Source: Takakia lepidozioides (Eukaryota; Streptophyta; Takakiopsida; Takakiales; Takakiaceae). From it: a stretch of DNA of 64,000 nt. A model generated the notes under the pieces. That model did not search any database and was not told the DNA's origin. It worked only from the letters and a program-made list of their open reading frames with translations. Position 1 is the first letter of the stretch, and every line of letters begins with the position of its first letter. Made by a program: the position numbers and the translations under genes. The DNA lies in contig CM060732.1 of the NCBI GenBank assembly GCA_030704615.1, positions 3,038,001-3,102,000 of the forward strand, given 5' to 3'. This document shows, piece by piece, positions 46,333 to 59,099 of this stretch.

Positions 46333-49300
46333 CAGCCCCCCCCCCCCCCTTCCCATTCCACTATGCTTTCTTTTGATATCCAATACCCTTTATTTGGTGC
46401 TAAAATCTTCAACTCTCTGATCGTTCATCCTTCCCCTCCATTCATCACCTCTCCGTTAAGGTGGCACTCCATTACGGGTTCTCCCAGAGCCGCCACTAAT
46501 TATTACGACTATCCCTTTCAGTTGCATGGTTTCCCGCTACTTCTAGCTCCTTCCTCCATTCTCCTCTCTCGTTTTCTCCCGTCTCTAGTCTTCCTTCTTT
46601 TTCACTAAGTTTCTGGCTAGGCTCGTCACCAAATATGTATCAGCTCGGAACTATGGCTCCTGCTAGCAAGCCTCAGTCAAGGATACTAGGGATACTCGTT
46701 TCCCCAAGGGAGCTCAGCTGTCCCAGATGAGGCGCCCTCAACCCTCCTCCGGTACAGGGTTTTTTCTTGCGCACCAGGCACACTCCAGGTACTTCTCGGC
46801 TACTGGTTCAGTAAGGAATCCCCCCCTCCTCCTTTCATGTTTAACCCTCTCTCTCCCCCCCAGCCTCTTCTCAAAATCCCAAGGTTAAACTCGCCACTAT
46901 TGGAGGCTCAGTTGGCGCCACCGCCAGCGGAAGAATGGGCGGAAGAAACGCTGGTGTCAGGAAGTTTTGGATCAGGACTACCCCATCATAACAATGGACA
47001 TCCCGGATCTTCAAAAAAGGGTGGCTACGATGGAGGAGTTTGGTATATTGATATACTTTCCTAGGAAAAAGTCGACAGGGCTTTTGTGCGACTGGGTCAT
47101 CAGGCAATGCAATCTGATGGATGCCTTGCTGCAAACAGTGTGTGCACTACAGGGGCACCCGTTGGTATACAGATGGGGACAGAAAGAGTCGGTAAGATGG
47201 CGATGGGAGAGAGAGAGGAGAAGAGAGGAAAAGATCCTACAGAAAACATACTAACATGCTTTATTCTTTGAGTGGTAAAGATTTCAAACTCAAGAATGAG
47301 GAAAATGCAACAATGGTTGGTATTCGTGTGTTGTTATCTGTTATCCCCACAGAGAATTGAGCATTGGTGGAGAAATTTGTGGGTGCGCGTCGTCCCTTTT
47401 TTATAAAAATGCTTTTCAGGCAATGGAGCGTGATGGATACTGGATAAAACTGATCCACGGCCAAGGGAGTCTTTTTTGTGTGTGTACATTCCAATAATTC
47501 AAGTTGTTGTCAGTGAATATATTAGTGTCTGGAATAATCACAGGGTGCGACGGCTGAATGAGAATGGCGATTCCGGCACTCTCGTGTCCCTGCGAGGTAT
47601 TTAAGAGAGTTTGAGCATGGTTGGAGGCGTCACCTTCTAGAGGACCCCGATGGCCCGGTCCACCCTAGTGCCATTGGCACACAAGACCCTGGTCCACGGG
47701 GGCCACAGCACTGGCGAGATAGGAGAGCCTTGCTTCCTGATCTTCCAAAGTCAAGGGCTGAATTGACAGCTAATTTGGCCGAATTACACGATCAAGCATA
47801 ATATGGGAGCCGGGTAGACAGGCTACAGGACTCAGTGGCGCCTTTCATTGCTATCTGTCACGTTATTGCCACCTGGCCATGTCACAACATGTTTATCTTG
47901 ATCAGCTACAGCTAATTGACGATTCCAACCTGAGCCGGGAAGCTTTGTGATGCTTGGTTGATCTAGCCAATGCCTGATGACAATGCATGTGGTAGGTGCA
48001 TATCCCACATCTCTTGATGTACCTCTTGATGTACCCTTGTTTCTACCCTTAGTAATTACTACGTCCTGCAGTTTGAACTAATTGCCAGATTTGGTATAAG
48101 GGCCCGTGGCTTCATGTACTGTACTTCATGACTTGATCATCCACAGTGTAGCAGACAACAACAAGAGTCTAATCAAGAAAGTCCTCAAGGAACGGCCCTA
48201 CCTGATGCAAAGGATTTAAAGAGGGAAATTGATGCTTACACTAGGCAAGGCCCCTCACTTCCTCCCGTTTTTGCGTCAGTTTATGAAAGAGGCTAGAAGT
48301 AGTCAACGCTCTTGACAACCATCTCCATGTCACTTTCTTTGCAGTGCAAGTAAGGCGACAACAACTGACTTAAGCCAGAGGTCCATGAAGCTGACAAGGA
48401 GACAAACGATGAGTGCAGTGCTTTCCTTTTTGGGCTAGTTTACTGCGGGGGGATGGCCTTGTTGCCTATGTTCTAGGTTTACAGGGTACTCATGATTATC
48501 ACTCCCCTATGCCCTGGGAGAGTGTTTGGGAAGATCTTCTTGCTGTTGGCAAGGAGGTTAGAGGGCTGAAAATATTTTTAAGCACATGTTGTCACTGACA
48601 ATAAATTGACAGAGATCCGGGTAGTATCAGGGATTCCATAGAAGCGACGGATGGAAGGCATTTGTGTCTGGGAGTCCCTGGGGGAGTATCCAACACATTA
48701 AATAGGTCTGTTTGGCCTCTCTCTTTTGGCTTAGCTACCAACAAGAAGGCCACTTGAATCAGTTCAGGCAATTGACATCTTTGCAGCTTTGAACCATGAA
48801 ACTTATATATGGACTGGAAGTTTGTGGCACTGTTTTGGCTTTTTATCAATGGAAGGGTATGCCACAACTTTCCGAGTGTACCTTTAAGGAAATACTTGGC
48901 TCTACACGAAAGTAGTTCTACTTGAAAATTAGTTATTTGTTGGAATCTGTTTAGAATGGGTGCAGATGTACTTTATAGCAATGAAAAGCTTCAAGTTGAA
49001 TTGAAAGACACTACATGGTATCTGTCAGAGGTAATAGGAGAGAATAGCGGAAACCACAACAACCTGTCATACAGTTTGAGTCTCAGGCTCTTATTCAGAA
49101 AGGAAATGTCAATCATTCAAGATCTCTTTGTGGATAAATCAATCAATGAGGAAGAGACACTTATGTTATCAGGAACAACAATCAAGAAACAATGAAACAA
49201 CCTCATAGTAACCAATTCAACGTGGAACCTCATAAAGGAAATGTCAATAATTTAAGATCTCTTTGTGGATTAATCAATCAATGAGGAAGAGGCACTTATG

Positions 49301-49689
49301 TGAGCAAGAACAACAACCATGAAACAGAAGCAGCCTCATTAGTCACTAATTCCACTTAGAGCCATTACAACATTTTGAAAAACAACACAATAGGCAATGC
49401 AAAACACAATGGGTTTCGCCTTCAACAACCTCATCTCTTAATGATGATGTTGCTTTGCCATTCAAAAGTTGTAATAAAATACAGATAAATCATATTCTTC
49501 TCCAGCCTCCAATCTAGCTTCAGCTTCAGCTTCATCTTGCTCATTGGCAAACCTGTACAATCATGCCACCAGAGTATTAACTTTCCCTTCCAGTCCACGT
49601 CCATCTCATTGAAAAAGCCATTTTATCCACTTCGTATTTTATATACTATATTATATTATATATTATATCATATCCACTTCTTGATATGT

Positions 49690-50640
49690 GTATTATGTCA
49701 GTCTTGTTTTGTGGAGTGTCTTGGAACTTCTGTAACTTGTTTGTGACAGCTTCGGTCTTTGGCAGTGGCGTGCCTGCGTATTCAATTTTGCACAAATTCA
49801 TACATTCAGGTAAGAGAGAAAAATTATCTTGTCTTCATTACATCCTTCTTGAATTCTTCCCACCTGGTACGTGAGAACATGGAGGGGATGAATGCTGAAC
49901 TTAAATAAATGCATAACACCAATTCAAGCAATTCAGCTATTGCTCTTTGGGTACTTGATAATTCAGCTATTAGCTTTCATTTGCAGGTTTGAAATTTGTT
50001 ATCACCATGTCATCTTGGTAGTGGTGCATCCTGGTAGTGGTGCGTGATTAACTAGACAAGTTCAGATGGGAAGAATTCAAGAAGGGTTTATGATGACGAG
50101 ATAATTTTGCTCTCTTACCTGAAAGTATGTAGGCATATTGCTGCCAGAGACCAAAACTGTCACGAGGCTGTCACAAACAGGTTACAGAAGTTACACAAGA
50201 CAAAGGAGCTCCACGAGATACATTCCACATCAAGGTACATTTCAAACTTGCAGATAAAAACTAATAGCTGAATTATCAAGTACCCAAAGAGCAATAGCTG
50301 AATTGCTTGAATTGGTGTTATGTAATGAAGACAAGATAATTTTGCTCTCCTACCTGAATGTATGAATTTGTGTAAAATTGAATATGCAGACACGCCACTG
50401 CCAAAGACCAAAGCTGTCACAAACATGTTACAGAAGTACAAGACACAGGAGCTCCACAAGGTACATTTCAGATCAAGGTACATTTCAAACCTGCAGATGA
50501 AAACTAATAGCTGAATTATCAAGTACCCAAAGAGCAATAGATGAATTGCTTGAATTGGTGTTATGCCTTGATTTAAGTTCAGCACTCGTCCCCTCCATGT
50601 TCTCACGTACCAGATGGGAAGAATTCAAGAAGGATGTAGC
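49690..50640. repeat. Inverted repeat with one arm tandemly duplicated
   Basis: A ~300-bp unit on the plus strand (49690-50000, containing GGCAGTGGCGTGCCTGCGTA and TTGCTCTTTGGGTACTTGAT) reappears in reverse at 50160-50640. There the TTGGCAGTGGCG-to-TTTGCAG part occurs as two head-to-tail copies differing by small indels. The spacer is ~160 bp. No transposase or terminal structure was recognised. Confidence 0.7.
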
Positions 50641-51914
50641 CATGGAAGACATGGAAGAAGACATGGAAGACGAGCATCCTCCTATAGTACGAATGGCCGA
50701 ACTTCCATCTCCAATTCAATAGGCAGGTCAGGGATTTGCTTACCCACCAATTTTTGGACAATCCAGCCGGAGAGGACCTCAGGACTAACAACAGTCAACT
50801 TAGTGCCTCTAGACGACAACATTCAGCACGAGCAACACGCATTATGAGCCGAACTATTTATACTTTGTCGAGGGCTGCAGTATGGACTTGCAAAGACGGC
50901 TTTACTTTTTCCATGGTGGCCTCTTGGCCTCCATACGTACCCTTAGTCATTGTTTCACAGCCTGCAATATCAAGATGGGGTGGGTATATGTAGTACCCTA
51001 CTCCATATGCTCGCACATCCATCGAGTTCACAATAGCGGAGGCCTTTTCTAGGCTACCCCAATATCAACACACCCGTGGAACTTCGTTTTCATGACTTTT
51101 TAATAAGCGCCCCAGAAGACCAGAAGGAACAGGCTCGGAGAGGGGCTTCAAACTCCACCCCTTTGCTCCTACATGTCAAAGTCCATTTGATGCAGTCCCA
51201 ACGAACACCTACATTGTATATTGTCCAGATCCTGTCGTTCTACCTAGGGCAACAATTACCTCCTACACTTTTATGTTGAATGTAAGTAGGGATGATGATC
51301 AAGATCACCGTCCTCTAAGAGGAGCAGCACCAACAACACCAAATCCTTCTTTGCACCAAACATCAACCCTTGGAAATGCTCCTACAAATTCTAGAAGTAG
51401 CCATACAAGGCCCCTCCCGGCTCTGCCCTGACATCTTGGTTATCCATGGCACTTGCCCCGCCCCCCCCCGGTCACACTGCGCCTGATCTCCAAGGTTGCA
51501 AAGTACTGTTGATGACATGCAATCCATCGTTCCTGTAGTGTGTCAAGGGAGATGAAATGATATGTTGATGGAATAGGACTTGTACTGGCGGGTGCTGGAG
51601 TGGCCCACATGGAGGATGTTGATGTAGTGGGCGGTGTTAGAGTGGGGTGAGGTATTGATGTTGAGGTGAGGTATGCAAGAGCCGCCATCACAAGGGAAGT
51701 CACTTCCAGGTCGACATAGTTTTGGCAGTGACTATTGAATCTCACAATTGAAGAGACATCTTGTAGCTACAGCATGACATAGGAAATCAATGTTCTTCTA
51801 TCTGCATACTCTTCAGCCACCAAACTCATGAGACATGGTGTCCATTAAAATACCTGGTCCAACTCTTGTCAGATCAATTGCGGAGCTTCTGTCAAGTCGG
51901 TGTAACTAAGAGCC

Positions 51915-52150
51915 ACTTCGCCTCACGGCTACTGCCCCCTTTCGGGGATGGGCCCTATAAAGAAAACAGGTGTCCGGGGGATACCGGGTAACCATGGGAT
52001 GGTGGTACCCAAGGGTACCCTAGGGTACCAAAGAGGGATTGGATTCAAGTTGTCGCTTACTAGTAATAAAAGCTACTAGAAGGCAGTAGCCCTTGTGGTG
52101 AAGAGATACCATAATTTACGCCCCCCATGAGGAGGCAAAAGCCGACATCT
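51915..52150. repeat. SINE-like repeat family, two opposed copies
   Basis: The block GGCAGTAGCCCTTGTGGTGA (52085) followed by TAATTTACGCCCCCCATGAG is a relative of the block at 56588-56650. The start of the same unit occurs in reverse at 51918-51952 (CACTTCGCCTCACGGCTACT). Likely a short interspersed element with several copies in this genome. Confidence 0.5.
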
Positions 52151-53395
52151 TTTGGAAAGCTTTCGACGCTTATGCCATTGAGGCTGAATCAAGTGACAGA
52201 CCTATCTATCGCACTTTGTGCAACAGAAGATAGCTTCGCAGAGGCGTAATGAACTCCAAGGCAGAGCTGTCCAATCTTTGCAGACACCCTGCACTCGCAA
52301 TGTACGCCCAAGTGTAGACATCCGCCGGGCATCTGAGCTGAAACCTCGCCCATTTTGGCAAGAACATGATACTTTTGAGGAGTCAATGCAAACGAGTGCA
52401 TGCTTGGACCAAGCATATGCACTCATTTCTTTTTGGTGGAGGAGGGCTAGCTCTAGGTGTTTGGAGCCTATAGGATGTAGACAAGATCATTGACAATCCT
52501 GCTTTCATAGATTTCACCGAGCCAAACTCCGCTTGATGTGTCGCATAGAGAAAATGACACAACTAGATGAGATTGAGGTTTTGGAGGAAAGGGGGAAGGT
52601 TAAGGACGCCCTCCTTGCTTATCAAAAAGCCTATTTGAATCACGTTCTCTACAGTTACACGAACTCTGAGCGCCCTACAAAACACATCATGGTTTGTATT
52701 CCATATTCCCTGCGTCTTTGACATGCTCAATTCATCTACCTATATATGATGGATCCATGAAGAACGACGTTTGGAAAGGGTTTTCAACTCCGATGGTCCC
52801 GAGAATTTACAAGCTATTACAAGGTACCTAATCATAATTTGTCACCAAGTTTGATGAATGGTTAATGTTAGCAACGGCACCAAATTACAAGGTCACCAAC
52901 TAATTGGTTTTCTATTTTCTTCATTGGTGGATAAATCACAATTTCGCCTTAGGGGCTGTTCGGATGAGAAACGCCACCTAGCCATCCAAGTTTGAAATGG
53001 AAAAACACTTATTAGTTCCCTTTGATGATTTTCATCCAAGTTTTTAGTTTATTTTTATTTTATTGCTTGAAACATTAAGGCTCCCTCTAGTTTAAATTAG
53101 TTTAATCTTATTTCCCACTATTTTATTAGGCCCAAAAGTGGTATAAAAGAAGGGCAAGGCTTTCTTGTTCTTCACCTAGTTTCATTTGCTTGTATCTTAC
53201 TTTTGTTGTTGTTGTCTAGCTTGGTAGTATGGCTAGAGGGAGCCTAGGTCCTAGAGGGTAGAGCTAGAGCTATCTAGTATTATGAAAGCATTGTAAAGCT
53301 AAGGGAGAGGTCCTAGCTCATTGGAGGCCATCGAGCCATTTTAGTAGTGATAGAAGAGGATTTGCGAACGCCAAGGTGTATAGTGGGGGGTTGTT

Positions 53396-53500
53396 ATTTC
53401 ATGAGCGGCATGAGAAAAAAAAGCATGAGCGGACCATTGTGTGTCCACGGAAATAAGGTTAGGAAGCACGGTAATAGGGTTAGGAGGCACGGAAATAGGG
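53396..53500. repeat. Left end of transposon copy 4 (terminal and subterminal repeats)
   Basis: ATTTCATGAGC (53396-53406) is the exact inverse of the right terminus of copy 2. It is followed by GGCATGAG and GCATGAGCGG and then by repeats of AGGCACGGAAATAGGGT and AGCACGGTAATAGGGT. The last motif also lies in reverse in the left end of copy 1 (CCTATTACCGTGG, 23779). Confidence 0.55.
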
Positions 53501-53626
53501 TCATATGAAGTTGGATTTTGGCACCAGTGGACTCGTCATAGCAATGAAATGCAACATTTTATTGCAAATTTTGTGGCAAGCCACATCTATACAAATGTGT
53601 CCTAACTGTCATAGCCGGAATGGGCA

Positions 53627-55985
53627 CTACTCTCCTACACCCTCCGAGGAACTTGCCCCGCCTTCCTCCTCATCCCCCTCATCCCCCTCATCCCCCCCAT
53701 CCTCCGAGCTTTGTGATGCATCAGTTCCACTATGCCTCTCAAAAATTCCGTCCTCTCCTTGGGGGATTGTCCACCTCACCTCCTGGGAACCTTCTGCCTC
53801 TTCTCCCCCACTTTCCTCAGCATAATCCAAGACAAATCTACGAGCCTGACGGGCTCTAATAGCTGTTGCCTCCTCCCTCATCTTCATTTTCTTGAGGCTT
53901 GCCTCATCTAAAATCTGTTGTACACGACTAGGTTCGGAAGACCTCCTAATGGACACCGAAGCAAGCCGGGCAGCATAAGTAGGAAGGATGTAGTCCCTTT
54001 CTGGACTAGGCATGAAATCCCCCCTGGCAAAAAAAAGGCACGTTCCTCCTGCCCATGAACTGCGGTGTAGACGTCCCTCCTGCAGTACTTGGCATCCTGC
54101 AGTAAGAACAAATCCACTTTAAGAATGTCAATACCAGGAGAAGCAAAAAAGGGTCTTTCAATGAAATAAGAGAGCGAAGGGAGGTGCCTCACGAATTCAG
54201 GAGGCAACTTACAATGCGACCACTCACTCGTAAACTGGGGGCTCCTCGGCCTCGATCCCAACTTGTACCTCCCCCTGCTCCTTGTCGGATTCTTCCTCAT
54301 CCTCCGAGGATGCCTCTTCCTCTTTTGGCAGACGTTCAGCCGCTGCAAGTTCGGAGTTGTGGAGGGCAGTATCTGGCTCGAAGGCGAAGACATACCTGTC
54401 GGACAACGTCCCTACCCACATTGAGGCACCTGAGGGACAAAGCGGGCGGTTAGTAGCATGCGGCATGCAATTGCAATCGGGCCAGGGGACAAACTGTGCA
54501 CGTGAACGCTTACCTGTGCCGCATGTGAGGTCAAGAATCCGCCCTTGGATATCCGAGCACATCTCCATGAGGGTTTGGATGAAAGCAGGGCTCCGGGTCT
54601 GGCTGTACCGCCACGGTTTGCCTGTCTTTGTGTCCTTCGGCATACTGGAGTGGGGCACATAGTTGTAGAGGACATCGTAGGTAACAGGGTCCACAGCGGC
54701 ATCAACAAGACGACCGTCGTTGCGGAATTTGAACGTAGACCCTCTCTTCACAAACAATATGCCTCAAACACCAATGTCTGCACATCCAACAAAAGAGGGA
54801 TCAACTCCAGGGTCTAGTTCAGATACACCACAATATGAAGTGAATGCAATAGATTGATAACTTACACTCTGGCCCTCTGTTCGCAACCCCTGCGTATTGA
54901 TGCAGAACCATTTTTTGAGGAGGACCGGGGTGACATTTTTCGGTGTCCACCTTGCCACAACATTGTCTGTGGTCTTCCCTCTTGTGGCAAGGACCACCAT
55001 ACATCCACCGTCATCCAGGAGCATCCCCGCCAGCCCAAACCCGGCTCTCCAGTAGTCCTCAGTAAACCTGTTCCAGGTGGGCACACCATCCAGGCCCTCC
55101 AGCAGCTCCCCATCTGGAATATCGAGGAGAATCATATTGCAGGCTCTCTCCACCTCAACCCCACCCCGAGTGCTCTTGCAATCCGTGCTCACAGCCGTGA
55201 AGAATTCCATCATGGATTTGAAACCAGGGGTGTATTTAGGCTCTGTACTGGGAGCCCTCTTCTTGGCTTTCCCCTTCTGCTCCTCCACAGACTTGCTATG
55301 TGCCACCTTCTTCGCCCTGGCAGCCAGAGCGTCAAGGAAGCTCTCATTGACACATTGGATGATGGTTGGGGGTTCTAGCTTTGGCCTCTTCGGAAACGTC
55401 ACCGCCGAATACCGCCGTGTAGGCTCGCCCTCAAATGCCAACTTCTTGGCAGAGCCAGTCCCAGACCGAACTGACTTGGGAACCCGGACGACCGGTGACT
55501 TGGTAGCAACAGTCGCAGGACCTTGCACAAAGTCGTCGTTGGAGTCACTCCCTTGGGGCCCCTCCTGCGCCTCCTCTGGTGCCCCGGTGGTTTTCTGTTT
55601 TTTGGGGGTTACTGTACTCCCTTGTTTCCATGTCCTTTTCTTTTGTCCTTTATTCTTCTCATTCAATTTCTCTTGAATACCTGCCTGAGCAAGCTCTGCC
55701 GCTTTCCTGGACTGGGCAAGCGCTCTCGCTTCCTTTGGACCCAGCGGAGGCAGCGGAGCCCGGTTTCGTCGAGCCTCAACATCCAGCTTCAATTGAAACT
55801 CGGATGGGTCGAGCGAGCCGGGCGGAAGGTCCACATACCAAGGGCAGTCGCGCAAATGTTCCAGATGCCACTCTTTCACGATGACGTCGGTGTACATGGA
55901 GTCAGCCCCAGGGTTCCTCCATGCGAGGAAGAATGGCGGCTCGAAGGACAGATGTCCTTTCTCAAAAAGGGAGAACTTGCAGCAC
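53627..55985 (-). pseudogene. ParB-methyltransferase, copy 4, exons 6-10, 5'-truncated
   Basis: Minus-strand exons 54866-55985, 54514-54777, 54228-54429 and 53627-54023 match copy 1 exons 6+7, 8, 9 and 10. The intron between exons 6 and 7 is absent, so they form one continuous frame. Recognisable parts: SMYTDVIVKEWHLEHLRDCP; a long Lys-rich linker (KKRTWKQGSTVTPKKQKTTG); motif IV region NMILLDIPDGE; SPAFIQTLMEMC; motif I ILDLTCGTG then ASMWVGTLSDRY; C-terminus YILPTYAARL with an added acidic tail. Exon 8 carries a one-base frameshift just after its start (TLVFEAYCL then a stop). No ParB exons are found upstream; instead inverted repeats with GGCGCC cores begin at 56041. It is clearly divergent from copies 1 and 2. 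Confidence 0.8.
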
Positions 55986-56040
55986 CTACATTCAAGAAAC
56001 ACACAGAATGAGGTCCCGGGAACGAGGTAAATTTTAGGGA

Positions 56041-56360
56041 ATGAAAATGACTAGGCCCGGAACTGGAAATTCCGGTTTCGGTGCTTGCCACACTAGGGGC
56101 CCTGCACTGGAAAACCGGCGCCATTTTCCCAGGTTGGGGCCGAATATGCCTAAGTCCCAGAACTCACTGGGCCCGGAACTGGAAAAATGGCACCGAATTT
56201 CTTGTTTCGGTGCCTGCCTCTAAAGGGACTTAGCCATTTTCGGGGCCGTTCTCTGGAAATTCGGCGCCATTTTCCCTGGTTGGGCCCGAAAATGGCTAAG
56301 TCCCAGAACTGACTGAGCCCGGAACTGGAAAAATGGCGCCGAATTTCCGGTTTCGGTGCC
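56041..56360. repeat. Inverted GGCGCC-core repeats 5' of methyltransferase copy 4
   Basis: About two and a half units of ~130 bp carry GGAAATTCGGCGCCATTTTC and its reverse complement GAAAATGGCGCCGAATTTCC alternately (for example near 56255 and 56327; variants near 56115 and 56190). Other shared words are GCCCGGAACTGGAA, CTAAGTCCCAGAACT and GGTTTCGGTGCCTG. The position corresponds to intron 5 of copy 1. Confidence 0.75.
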
Positions 56361-56519
56361 TGAGCAAAGATAAAAACAACATTATTTGGATGAAATATGG
56401 TATTTGGATATACTATTTGGATGAAATATAGTATTTGCTCTAGAATCTTGATTTAGTTGGCGCCGACTTATAGGTTTTTCTTTTAAAAAAAAGAAAAAAC
56501 TGATTTTTTGTGTTCATAC

Positions 56520-56655
56520 CACGTTGGATGTGGTTGTGGGTTCAAACCACGGTCTGGTGTGTCATGAAGGTGTCCACCTTCCTAGCGGAAGGCAGTAGCC
56601 TTCGGGGTGAAGTGACTCCATCAGTTACGCTTCCTTCGGGAGGCGTCATACATTT
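56520..56655 (+). repeat. SINE-like repeat with B-box-like sequence
   Basis: GTGGGTTCAAACCACGG (56538) resembles a polymerase III B-box. The following GAAGGCAGTAGCCTTCGGGG and AGTTACGCTTCCTTCGGGAG match the family at 52083-52145. I take it as a second copy of that short element. Confidence 0.45.
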
Positions 56656-57752
56656 CATGGCCGCCAGTATCAATTGTTAGCTCAGCATGCTTGTACTGCT
56701 GACATTCCAGGTACTGTTCATGTTTCTCAAGTCTAGTTCCTTGTACTTTAACCTGTGATCTAACGTGTTTAAATGTTGAGTTCATTTCTGAAATCGTTGA
56801 GTTCATATCTGAAATCGTTGTGTCCTCTAAGGTATATTATGTCTTCTCAGCAAACAAGCTTTGCTGGCTACTATCCCCTATTTCAAGCCGTCCCGGAAAA
56901 GGAAGGGGAATAATCCTCTGTAGCCGGAATATGGCTTCACACAGTGGTCCTGAGAGAAACTTTATTTGGGATTATTAGAGGGATTTTTTTTTAAAACCTC
57001 GATTACACCATGGGGCACACACTGCGTAGACAGTGAAACAACAAATTTTACTTCTCCATATGCTAAGTAATTGAAGAACTATCCAGGCCTTGGGGCCTTT
57101 CCCGAAGAACGTGACTGTGAACCAGAATGTGCCTCTCTGAAGAGTTCACTCTAGAGCATAGCCTATGAATCAATGGTGAAGGAAGTATTCATTAGCGGAA
57201 CTGGAGTCTGGATGCTTTGGAGGATTGTTTGGCGTGTTTCCAATTAATATCTGTGTCAAATTTTGGCGAGGTGGTGGATGGTACCACGGAGGTCTCTCCA
57301 GTTGCCGGTATGAACTATAGCTGATAAATGATGGTATTGTGAAACATGATTACACTGGACTTAAAAGCAATAAATATTGGTTTATGGTTAGTCCAATATG
57401 CTTTCGTAACACCAGATTTACATTGTTGATTTTGGGCATTGGTCTAAATGTGATCTAATTGTGAGACATATATTGAGGTACTTTCAGAAAATTGCAACTT
57501 CATATTGTTTGAATTCATAAATTGGTTTAGTTGTTTGTAGATGAAGAATTATATTATAAGATGTCTATAGTGAAATCCCCTATGATGATGGTAGGACAAA
57601 AGTGATGAATTTTATCAATGATAGTTTACAAAAGAAGATAAAAAAGGTAGTTAATGAAAGAGATGGAGGTTTATGTATTGCAATAATGTGAATAGCTCTT
57701 CATGTTTGTGCGGTGAAAATTACTGCTAGTGCATGTGTGGGTAATACCCTTA
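56656..57752. other. No recognisable gene
   Basis: AT-rich sequence without recognised coding or RNA features on either strand. Confidence 0.4.
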
Positions 57753-58749
57753 CTACCAAAACCAAATGAGCCTGAGGTCCGCCAACTGACCCTCCGCCTT
57801 CAAGGCCAGAAGCTGGTCTTGGATATCATGGCGAAATGTAGTCAGTTCATGAACAATGGACGACACTGACTCTTCTGCACTACCTCTCACCCCCAATTCC
57901 ACGTCACTACATTCAACCCTTTGGCAATCACTGGAAAGGTGAGTGTGCTGGGGAGTGCCAGTCATGGCCAAACCAGCCTTAGTAGCTTTGAGACGTATCC
58001 GTGCTTCCACTAACTCCACCATTTCATCCTCAGTGGTATATGTCTGTTTCTGAAGATAAACTTTCTCAGCAGGAGGTAGCCCCTTGATGAAGCTTTAGAA
58101 TAGCAGCCCTTTCTGAGGGAATGCTGACAAACTTACACACTGCTGTCCTCAAATCAGAATAGTATTTCCACAAACTGTCACTATACTTAAAAATGAGGTC
58201 AGAATTGGTGTAAGCTATAGGTTCTTCAGCACGAAACAACTTATAAGCCAGGCTTCTTGCTGCATCCCAGGTGAGTTCACCCTTGTCCTTGATGCTAGAC
58301 TCAAAAATTTGGCGGGCTTCACCTTTTAGACAGACCCGGAATGACTTGACTATAAACTTCTGGGGTACTGCGTTCATTTCTCTACTAATCTCAAAAAACT
58401 CCAAAAATGACTCGAAATCCTCCCCCACATCGTCTTCGGGGTATTGCTGCTTACGCATTTGTTCTCCAGAGTCAGCTTGCTTGACAACAACACTCATGGC
58501 ATTGTTTTGATTAATCAACATCTTCATGAGGGGTGGGCAATTAGAAATCACCCCCATGGCCTCAAACAATTCCTCACCATCAACTGCTGGTTCAGGGATG
58601 GCCTCAGGGCCTTTCTGCTTGGCATCTCCAGTCGACTGTCCTTGCTCTGTTTTATTTCTCTCACTAGTAGCTGTTCATTCCCTCTCCTCCGTTGCACGAG
58701 CTTCGAACTCACTCGGCCCAACCATTTCTTCAGTCTCTTTCTCTAGCAT
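57753..58749 (-). pseudogene. Retrotransposon gag (capsid) fragment
   Basis: Minus-strand frames start at MLEKETEEMVGPSEFEARA (58749) and continue, after a stop, with FLEFFEISREMNAVPQKFIV then KSFRVCLKGEARQIFESSI. This is the typical capsid pattern of LTR-retrotransposon gag. After a frameshift near 58070 the helix-rich end (TEDEMVELVEARIRLKA) follows. No zinc knuckle was found. Stops and the frameshift make it non-functional. It lies next to, but opposite in direction to, the LTR at 59100, so it need not belong to the same element. Confidence 0.65.
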
Positions 58750-59099
58750 GGCTCTTGTAACCACAAACATAAGAAAAAAAAATGATTTTACTTGTCAGAA
58801 TTGGCACGGAGATACGTCTCCCAGTCAGCCACACAATGCAAGGTGATGTATCTGTGCTTGTGAAGCAAATACACACCCTCGCCAAGTGACTACCACACCA
58901 CTCTTTCTGTCTTGAACTAAAATGTGACGCAAATGATGGCTCGGAAATTTTTATCTTTAACCACTAGAGTATGAGCAGGATACCATTCAACTATGGCTGG
59001 ATTGCACAGCCCCACCATCTCTTGGCAGAAGTTCACACCTGGAAACACCACCACATAAGCGTTGATGGGGACATCAACCTTGGATCGTGGGGGAGGAAA

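Larger units (their letters stand above)
46333..53390. other. Seven kilobases without recognised genes
   Basis: I recognise no gene family. One uninterrupted plus frame at 47552-47803 has a protein-like composition (REFEHGWRRHLLEDPDGP, HWRDRRALLPDLPKSRAEL) and ends in TAA, but it lacks a start and a known domain. A frame at 52533-52721 (RGKVKDALLAYQKAY) is also unassigned. Repeats in this stretch are listed separately. Confidence 0.35.
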
